15,643 nucleotides of DNA, from contig DAOVWH010000032.1 in NCBI GenBank assembly GCA_030636745.1, positions 1 to 15,643 of the forward strand. The letters run 5' to 3'. Shown here in pieces: positions 1-6,320 of this stretch; position 1 is the stretch's first letter, and each line of letters begins with the position of its first letter. A program made the position numbers and the translations under genes. A model generated the notes under the pieces. The model saw nothing but the letters and a program-made list of their open reading frames with translations, was not told where the DNA came from and made no database searches. This stretch comes from UBA1672 sp023140905 (lineage in GTDB: Bacteria; Pseudomonadota; Alphaproteobacteria; Micavibrionales; Micavibrionaceae).

Positions 1-855
1 AAGAAAGCTGTTGAATATAAAATGACTTTCTATGGTCAAATGGGCTGGGCGGCATTATCAATGGAAAACCAGTCTTTACAAAGACCATTGCCCAATCTTT
101 CATCTTCTCAACGCCGGATATATGAACGCTCCGAGCTTATTCAGGCCTTTGATATATTTTATGAAGCCGGGCAATTAGAGAAGTCAGAAGATTTCATAGA
201 TGCGTTCTTAAGAAAAGATGGAAGTCCTAAAGCGTATCGTTTTGTTGCTGAGTATGTGGCTGGAAAGGGAGATTCTCATTTAGCTGTAAAACTTGCTAAA
301 AAAGCTATGAAGCAGGGGTTGTTTTTATCCAAGCAAGCCTATCCTACAATTACAAACCAATTAACGAATATAAACTATACTGAGTGGGCTCTCGTTCATG
401 CGATCATCCGTCAGGAGAGTATGTTTGATATTGATGCAAAAAGTTCCGCCGGTGCGCGGGGATTGATGCAGCTTATGCCCTCTACAGCAAACCATATTGC
501 GAAAAGAGCCGGAGTTTCTTATCAGAAAAAATGGCTAACATCCAAGCCGAAATATAATGTAACATTAGGATCATATTATATAGCGCAGCTTATTGACCGT
601 TATGATGGAAGTTATCCTTTGGCAATTGCTGCGTATAATGCCGGACCCGGACGTGTAAATGAGTGGCTGAAACTTTTTGGTGATCCTCGCAAAAAAGAAG
701 TAGATTTGATTGATTGGATTGAGCTTGTTCCGATTTACGAAACGAGGAACTATATACAACGTGTAATGGAAGGAACATATATCTATCGTTTACGTCTCAA
801 ACACATACAAAAGCAACCGGAAGGGCAACTTCATGTCGATATATATAGAAAATAA
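1..855 (+). CDS. Soluble lytic murein transglycosylase, 3' part (5' end outside window)
   Basis: Periplasmic enzyme family that cleaves the MurNAc-GlcNAc bond of peptidoglycan, leaving 1,6-anhydroMurNAc ends. The frame is open from base 1, ahead of the first ATG at 22, so the gene is cut by the window edge and that ATG is internal. The visible part starts with helical repeats like the superhelical domain of Slt70 enzymes, including YGQMGWAAL, where the family usually has YGQLA. The catalytic SLT domain fills the second half. RQESMFD carries the catalytic Glu (codon 415-417), followed by GLMQLMPSTA, AAYNAGPGRV and PIYETRNYIQRV, all diagnostic of the family. The signal peptide must lie upstream, outside the window. 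The next gene starts 166 bases downstream and looks independent. The family call is secure. Which Slt paralogue it is cannot be told from this fragment. Confidence 0.93.
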   Translation, partial: KKAVEYKMTFYGQMGWAALSMENQSLQRPLPNLSSSQRRIYERSELIQAFDIFYEAGQLEKSEDFIDAFLRKDGSPKAYRFVAEYVAGKGDSHLAVKLAKKAMKQGLFLSKQAYPTITNQLTNINYTEWALVHAIIRQESMFDIDAKSSAGARGLMQLMPSTANHIAKRAGVSYQKKWLTSKPKYNVTLGSYYIAQLIDRYDGSYPLAIAAYNAGPGRVNEWLKLFGDPRKKEVDLIDWIELVPIYETRNYIQRVMEGTYIYRLRLKHIQKQPEGQLHVDIYRK

Positions 856-923
856 AGTAGTTTTGCCAGAGTATTAGCATACTTAAAGAAGGAATAACGA
901 ATTTTCATGTAAGGCTTTTAGTT

Positions 924-951
924 TTGTGCGCTTTTGAAACTGTGCTAGAGT
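924..951 (+). promoter_or_regulatory. Possible promoter for the response regulator gene
   Basis: TTGTGC (924-929) lies 16 bases ahead of TAGAGT (946-951). The second box is preceded by TGC, giving an extended -10 pattern (TGnTANNNT). It would leave a 5' leader of about 60 bases before the ATG at 1022. The rest of the 856-1021 gap shows only a short palindrome, AGTAT-TAGC-ATACT (870-883), with no following T-run, so no clear terminator for the transglycosylase gene. This is a consensus match by eye and is weak. Confidence 0.25.
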
Positions 952-1021
952 ATGGCGTGCTTGATCCTGAGACATTCTCTTATGCAATAAAAGTCAAAAA
1001 CACTGTGTGTGAAGGAAAATT

Positions 1022-1696
1022 ATGAAACTGCTAATCGCTGATGACCATACGTTGTTCAGAGACGCTCTTGTTCAATATATAGAACGATCAAATCCAACAT
1101 CGATGGTTGTGTTGGCAAAAGATTTTTATGAAGCACTAGACTTGTTAAAACAAGATCCTGAACAAGACCTTGTGATTTTGGACCTGCGTATGCCCGGTAT
1201 GGACGGGATGCAGGGATTTCTAACTCTCAAAGATCTTTTTCCTGCACTGCGTGTAGCTCTCATGTCCGGTGTTGCTGAGGATGAAGATGTAAAAAAAGCA
1301 CTAGATATTGGTGCTGTCGGGTATTTTCCAAAGACAATGTCAGGACGGGCATTATTAGCTGCTATTGAGCAGGTTGTCGCCGGAGATAAATATATTCCTG
1401 CGGGCGAAAATTCAACATATATGCCATCTTATTATGCGGATTCTGAATCTAAGTTAGATAATAAAATCAGTATATCAACAGGGCCTAAGCCTGAATTCAC
1501 ACCGCGTGAGTCAGAAGTTTTATCTTATCTTCTGGATGGAGCTTCCAATAAAGAAATAGCACGTGCTTTGGATTTACAAGTGGTGACAGTTAAGCTTCAC
1601 GTGCGCGGAATTTGTCGTAAATTGAGTGCAAAAAATAGAACACAGGCAGCTCTTAAAGCCAAAGAAATGGGGATACAACCAGTTTCTTTGATGTAG
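1022..1696 (+). CDS. NarL/LuxR-family response regulator
   Basis: A 224-residue two-domain DNA-binding response regulator. The receiver domain spans about residues 1-120. It has the acidic pair in IADDHT (D7, D8), the phosphoacceptor Asp in VILDLRMPG (D54), a Ser at the switch position (S82 in LMSG) and the conserved Lys in FPK (K104). A linker of about 35 residues leads to a LuxR-type helix-turn-helix at about 158-215. That domain starts FTPRESEVL, continues with SNKEIARALDLQVVTVKLHV and ends with KLSAKNRTQAA. The start is supported by GAAGGA a few bases upstream. The hybrid histidine kinase gene follows after 87 bases on the same strand and is probably the partner. The target genes are unknown. 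A pair of direct repeats in the gap to the kinase gene could be a binding site. Confidence 0.93.
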   Translation: MKLLIADDHTLFRDALVQYIERSNPTSMVVLAKDFYEALDLLKQDPEQDLVILDLRMPGMDGMQGFLTLKDLFPALRVALMSGVAEDEDVKKALDIGAVGYFPKTMSGRALLAAIEQVVAGDKYIPAGENSTYMPSYYADSESKLDNKISISTGPKPEFTPRESEVLSYLLDGASNKEIARALDLQVVTVKLHVRGICRKLSAKNRTQAALKAKEMGIQPVSLM

Positions 1697-1718
1697 ATAG
1701 TAGCGTCATCGTTTTGTT

Positions 1719-1746
1719 CAGATTAAAAAATAAGAGCAGATTAAAA
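1719..1746 (+). repeat. Two direct repeats CAGATTAAAA upstream of the kinase gene
   Basis: CAGATTAAAA occurs exactly at 1719-1728 and again at 1737-1746, 18 bases start to start. Both copies lie between the response regulator stop and the kinase start, about 40-65 bases ahead of the latter. The repeats are seen directly. A role as an operator, for example for the adjacent regulator, is inference, and AT-rich sequence makes chance copies less surprising. Confidence 0.4.
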
Positions 1747-1761
1747 GCAAAGGGTGAAACA

Positions 1762-1797
1762 ATGAGATCAGGAAGTGTGAATTATGCTCTCTGTTGA
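1762..1797 (+). other. Possible 11-residue leader ORF overlapping the kinase start
   Basis: ATG at 1762 opens MRSGSVNYALC and ends at TGA 1795-1797, overlapping the first codons of the kinase gene (ATG 1784) in another frame. It has its own purine-rich ribosome-binding-like sequence, AAAGGGTG, just upstream. This layout would allow translational coupling. Short ORFs arise by chance, so the call is weak. Confidence 0.25.
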
Positions 1798-4120
1798 GCG
1801 GGGTTATAAATTTCTTTATTATATTCCAGGAATTATCATCCTGTTGCTTTCCGTATTTGCTTTATATTCAGCTGTACGTTTGATGGAAGTGCGTAGTGTC
1901 ATTAGAGACAGTTATAAGCAGTATGCTAAAGATTTTATGAATATTGACGGAACAGTCCATCAATTTGAAAAAACATTTCTGGATTATATCGCAGGAGATA
2001 ATGATGTAACTTTCGAGGTTACAAAAAAGGAAATTGCAAAGCTGAACGATGATATAGCTAACATACAGGAAAAGCGCGATATTTATTTAGAACACATGAA
2101 AGGCAACATGCTCGATTATGAGCTGACTTTATATAGGTTGCGTATGGAGACAGGGTATCTGGCCAGTGCTCTAAATGTGTATAAAAATGACAAGAATGAA
2201 GAGAAGACAGAGCTTTATGACCGCACGATGTTTTCTCAGCATGAGCGTATCGAAGTCATTCATGATGATATTAATAAACTAAAAAACATAATCATACGCA
2301 GCTTTGTTTATGCAGCGCTAGAGGGGCACATTAAGGAAAAAGAAGAATGGCTGTATTGGCTTATTTCTATCATAGGTCTTTGTGGGCTTGTTCTTATTGT
2401 TATGAATTCCAGAAAGCTCAAGGAACTTGAAAAACTTCATACAGAAAAAAAAGTAACTCTGGAACTTTTGGAAGAACGTTTAGCAGCGTTGGAGGCAGCG
2501 ACTGAGGGTATATTTATTATTAATGCCAATGATGAAGTAACATATCTAAACGGGTCTTTTTATACGATGATTTCCGGTGTGGAATATACAGATGAGGCTG
2601 AACACCAACGTAAAAAACTTTTTGGAAAACCATGGTGCGAGGTTTTTTCACGTTCAGATGTAGAAGTTCTGGAGGAAGAAGTTTTTCCTGTCTTAAATGA
2701 AAAAGGGGTGTGGGCCGGACCGTTTCAGGTTTTCACACATTCAGAAACAAGTATATCAACAGACATGTCTTTAACGCGGTTGCCGGAAGGTGGGCTTATC
2801 GGGACGCTTCAGGATATCTCTTACAAAAAGCAGGCAGAAAAAGAAAAGCAAGAACTCGAAGAACAATTCTATCAAGCTCAGAAAATGGAAGCGATTGGCC
2901 GTTTGGCCGGAGGTGTCGCACATGATTTTAACAACATTCTTGCTGCAATGAATGGATATGCTGAATTTTTGGTTGATGATCTGGACAAAGATAGCCCGCA
3001 ACGTCAATTTGCAGAAAATATTTTAAAAGCAGGTGTACAGGCACGGGCATTGGTCGATCAGATGTTAGCGTTTTCCAGACGTAGTGGAAATGATGAAAAG
3101 GATGTCGATTTGTATCGTACTCTTAGCGATATCATAGGAATGTTTTCTATCACATTGCCTAAAACAATAGAGTTACACACATATATTGCATCTGAAGAAA
3201 ATATGGTAATCAGAGGAAGTCAGACTCAGATTTCGCAAATGATTATGAATTTATGTGTAAATGCGCTTGATGCAATAGAAGAAGATAAGGGAGAATTACG
3301 TATAACAATGGAGCCGACAGATATCGCGAACGTTGATATTCATGGCGTTTTTCGGGAAAGTTTACCGGAACCCTCACAGACTCCTTATTTACGAATAGAT
3401 GATATAAGCGCCGGCCATGCGCGTATAGTTATTGGACATCTAGTACGCGGGGTAGATTATGTAAAAATTACAGTGCAAGACACCGGTACCGGTATGAGCC
3501 GTGCAATAATGGAACATATCTTTGAGCCGTTCTTTACAACCAAGCCCGTTGATAAGGGGTCTGGTTTAGGTCTCGCAACTGTGCACGGTGTACTTGCTAC
3601 ACATAAAGGCTTCATGGTGCTGGATAGTGAACTGGGATCAGGAACGCGGTTTGATATTTATTTACCACTAAATATAGATACAGATATAGATACAGGAGAA
3701 AAAGTAGAAGGTGTATCAAAAGACAATGCTCAAGAAGAAAAATGCACGAATTGTCTTCATATATTATTGGTCGAAGATCAAGATAATGTCCGTGATATGA
3801 TTACAATTGCACTAGAGCGTTTAGGGCACAAAGTATCCTCTGCAATATCAGGGATGGATGGGTTGGATATGATCCGTGAGAATCCAACAGAATATAGTCT
3901 TGTTATTACCGATTATAATATGCCAAAAATGACAGGACTTGAAATGGCGCATCAAGTTGCTTTGGATATCCCTGATTTGCGTTTTATTTTGTTATCCGGC
4001 TATAGCGAGGCAAGAATGCAGGAAATAATTGAGGGGCTTTCTTCGTTTAAAGCAATCTTGCGTAAGCCTGTCTCAAAGAAAATTCTTAGCAAGGTCATAG
4101 AAGAAGTCATGGAAAAATAA
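1784..4120 (+). CDS. Membrane hybrid histidine kinase with PAS and receiver domains (CckA-like core)
   Basis: A 778-residue sensor kinase. It has one membrane segment at about 10-31, a roughly 155-residue helical extracytoplasmic region, and a second membrane segment at about 188-206. A coiled linker and one PAS domain follow (about 229-345). The dimerisation/phosphoacceptor domain contains GRLAGGVAHDFNNILAAM, with His380. The ATPase domain shows the N-box NLCVNALDAI (N493), G1 DTGTG (566-570), FEPFFTTK and G2 GSGLGLA (592-598). The C-terminal receiver has VEDQDN, phosphoacceptor Asp710 (ITDYNMP) and Lys761 (RKP). The GG(I/V)AHDFNN histidine box and C-terminal receiver resemble CckA-type kinases. 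However, the large sensor loop and the neighbouring response regulator suggest a dedicated sensor rather than CckA itself. Two oddities are about 30 extra residues between the N and G1 boxes, and a CTNC motif (654-657) just before the receiver. AGGA about 10 bases upstream supports the ATG. Confidence 0.92.
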   Translation: MLSVERGYKFLYYIPGIIILLLSVFALYSAVRLMEVRSVIRDSYKQYAKDFMNIDGTVHQFEKTFLDYIAGDNDVTFEVTKKEIAKLNDDIANIQEKRDIYLEHMKGNMLDYELTLYRLRMETGYLASALNVYKNDKNEEKTELYDRTMFSQHERIEVIHDDINKLKNIIIRSFVYAALEGHIKEKEEWLYWLISIIGLCGLVLIVMNSRKLKELEKLHTEKKVTLELLEERLAALEAATEGIFIINANDEVTYLNGSFYTMISGVEYTDEAEHQRKKLFGKPWCEVFSRSDVEVLEEEVFPVLNEKGVWAGPFQVFTHSETSISTDMSLTRLPEGGLIGTLQDISYKKQAEKEKQELEEQFYQAQKMEAIGRLAGGVAHDFNNILAAMNGYAEFLVDDLDKDSPQRQFAENILKAGVQARALVDQMLAFSRRSGNDEKDVDLYRTLSDIIGMFSITLPKTIELHTYIASEENMVIRGSQTQISQMIMNLCVNALDAIEEDKGELRITMEPTDIANVDIHGVFRESLPEPSQTPYLRIDDISAGHARIVIGHLVRGVDYVKITVQDTGTGMSRAIMEHIFEPFFTTKPVDKGSGLGLATVHGVLATHKGFMVLDSELGSGTRFDIYLPLNIDTDIDTGEKVEGVSKDNAQEEKCTNCLHILLVEDQDNVRDMITIALERLGHKVSSAISGMDGLDMIRENPTEYSLVITDYNMPKMTGLEMAHQVALDIPDLRFILLSGYSEARMQEIIEGLSSFKAILRKPVSKKILSKVIEEVMEK

Positions 4121-4189
4121 ATCTAAGCAACTATATCGTGTGTCATTTACCTTCTGATATCGTTACTGCACTTCTAAAGTAGTATATTG

Positions 4190-6316
4190 CTAGTTTTGAC
4201 CTTCTTTCCACCACAAAAATAACAGAGCTGAAAATAAAATAAGTAAGCTTAACCATTCAGAAAGCAAGGCAATATCTTTAACGCGCATAATAGTAAAATC
4301 ACCATTTTGTCGTAAAGCCAGCCAGTCTTTTTCTCCATAGTTGTGTGTTTTCTTATAGCTGCGTATAGTTGGATGCGGTGTGTCTGCTATCCAGATTGAT
4401 GTTCCTCCAGAAGCTTTGATAAGAGGGGCCATTAGATCAGGTGTTGTGATAACGCCGCTGAGTTCCGGCGGGTTGATATCTCCGATAATAGCGAATTTGC
4501 GCATGCCCTGAACATCTTGAAACGCATAAATGCCGAGCTCTTGTGCTGTTGTTCTATAGCTAAGAGTATCATCCTGTTCGTTAAGCTTTAATGTTGCAAG
4601 GTTAACTTCCCCGCCGGGCATTTGCACAGATATTGTTTCTTCGCTTTTGCCAAAGCTTTGTTTCTTAACAGTGATCTGATCTTTATTAACGCGCACATCA
4701 AAGGCACGTTCATCCAGTTCCGGCTCTTTCATGAGCCAGTGCACAATGCGCCGCAAAAGTTCAGCATGCGGCCCACCACCATCATAGCCACGAGACCATA
4801 ACCATATATGATCGCTTGATAACTGAGCAACCCTACCTTTTTCTACACGATCAAGAACAAGCAATGGTTTATCTTTTTCCTGACCTTCCTGCATAAGGAC
4901 ATCACCGCGATCAGCTTTGATATCGATATAACGTAACCAATCTCCCCAAGGTTCGTTTTCTACTGATAGGCTGCTGGTCTTATTGTTCCATACAAGGCTT
5001 CGTGTGACAGGGTGTTTTTGCCCCAGATCAGTGATGGAAGGCGTATATTTTTCTTCTGTAATATGTCCGGTCGGTCGGCCCGGCAAAATAGTATTTAATG
5101 GTGTATTATAGATTGAACCACGATTGGCAAAAGCAGGTCCGTTAGCACTTAAGAATGCACCACCCATGCGTACATAGCGCACAATATTGTGGAAATAAAC
5201 ATCGGGAAGGATATTATTAACGCGGTATTGATCGAAAATAATCAAGTCGAAGTCATGAAGTTTGACATTGAAAAGCTCATCAAAAGGAAAAGCAATCAAA
5301 GATAATTCGTTCCGAGGTGTATAGTCAAACTTTTTTGGTTCACGTAAAATAGTGAAATGTACCAAATCCACACCCGGATCAGAGGTAAGTAAATCCCGCC
5401 ATGTGCGCTCGCCTGAATGGGGAATACCTGAGATCAACAGAACTTTAAGCCGGTCACGCACACCATTAACTATGAATGCAGTTTTGTTATTAGTCAGAGT
5501 AATTTCATCTGAAACGCCATCAACAGAAAGAGTGAAAATATTTTGCCCTGCATTTGTAACAGGCAAGCGCAAAGTTTGTTCTTCATTCACAGGAACATAA
5601 AAACTGCGCTTAGTGCCATTATGGAAATGTAAAGAAACATGGGCTTTATTTTGGGCAATGTTTGGCGTGTCTTCAACACGGTAAGCAATAGAGATATTCT
5701 TCCCGACCAGACCATAAGCTGAGGCATTTGTAACCACAATGCGACGGTCTTTCTCGTGCTTATCACCGCTAAGCAGGAGATGCACAGGGCCATACATATC
5801 TTTGTAATGATCTGTTTCTTTTGGAATGTCATGAATTTGTCCATCACTAAGTATAATAACTCCAGCCCGCCGTTTGCCCGGAACATCAGCCAGAGCTTGA
5901 TCCAATGCAGAGAATAAATCAGTGTGGCTACTTAATTTCTGATCTTGCGGCGCGTAGATAATACGTACATCTAAATCATCTTTATTTTTTAACGTATCTT
6001 GCAAATAGGCCAGAGTGTCTTCTGTACGTGTCTTTCGTTCTCCAAAATTTTGAGAAACGCTTTGATCGACAATAATAGCAACAACATCTTTGGTATAATG
6101 GCGGTCTTCTTTAAGCAAAGAAGGATTAAGCAGTACGAGCATAAAGAGCGTAAACATAAATAAACGCCAGCCCAAAGCTTGCTTGTGATAAAATACGGAT
6201 AGTCCTAAAAGCAAAACCCCGATAACGCAGAGCAAGGCTAGCCACTGCCAGTCAATAAGTGGTGTGAAGTGCAAGGATGTTGCAAGTTGAGCGTGTATGT
6301 CATATGCATCTTTCAT
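4190..6316 (-). CDS. Large membrane protein with VWA-like and GATase1-like domains (last gene of the MoxR operon)
   Basis: A 708-residue protein with no named function. Two N-terminal membrane segments (about 24-43 and 50-66) precede a VWA-like domain. Its strand AIIVDQSVSQ carries a metal-site DxSxS motif (D84, S86, S88), and VIILSDGQ (154-160) matches the second VWA metal loop. A beta-rich region follows. From about 290 to 440 there is a Rossmann-like fold of the class I glutamine-amidotransferase type (KVLLISG, FDLIIFDQY, YVRMGGAFLSANGPA) with no nucleophile Cys at the expected turn, so it is probably non-catalytic. One membrane segment (about 684-703) closes the protein, before the polar tail KEGQN. 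It starts five bases after the DUF4159 gene's stop codon, so the two are co-transcribed. I chose ATG 6316. A TTG at 6331 would overlap the upstream gene and has AAAGG only one base away. The VWA and GATase-like calls rest on motif reading and could be tested by profile search. Confidence 0.8.
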   Translation of the reverse strand: MKDAYDIHAQLATSLHFTPLIDWQWLALLCVIGVLLLGLSVFYHKQALGWRLFMFTLFMLVLLNPSLLKEDRHYTKDVVAIIVDQSVSQNFGERKTRTEDTLAYLQDTLKNKDDLDVRIIYAPQDQKLSSHTDLFSALDQALADVPGKRRAGVIILSDGQIHDIPKETDHYKDMYGPVHLLLSGDKHEKDRRIVVTNASAYGLVGKNISIAYRVEDTPNIAQNKAHVSLHFHNGTKRSFYVPVNEEQTLRLPVTNAGQNIFTLSVDGVSDEITLTNNKTAFIVNGVRDRLKVLLISGIPHSGERTWRDLLTSDPGVDLVHFTILREPKKFDYTPRNELSLIAFPFDELFNVKLHDFDLIIFDQYRVNNILPDVYFHNIVRYVRMGGAFLSANGPAFANRGSIYNTPLNTILPGRPTGHITEEKYTPSITDLGQKHPVTRSLVWNNKTSSLSVENEPWGDWLRYIDIKADRGDVLMQEGQEKDKPLLVLDRVEKGRVAQLSSDHIWLWSRGYDGGGPHAELLRRIVHWLMKEPELDERAFDVRVNKDQITVKKQSFGKSEETISVQMPGGEVNLATLKLNEQDDTLSYRTTAQELGIYAFQDVQGMRKFAIIGDINPPELSGVITTPDLMAPLIKASGGTSIWIADTPHPTIRSYKKTHNYGEKDWLALRQNGDFTIMRVKDIALLSEWLSLLILFSALLFLWWKEGQN

Positions 6317-6320
6317 ATTT

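Noticed and set aside
870..883. Palindrome AGTAT-TAGC-ATACT after the lytic transglycosylase gene
   Set aside because: The stem is only five AT-rich pairs with no following T-run, so it is not a credible terminator.
4249..4256. TTAACCAT, resembling a CtrA half-site
   Set aside because: It lies inside the 3' coding region of the terminal MoxR-operon gene, not near a start, and an 8-base match is expected by chance in AT-rich DNA.
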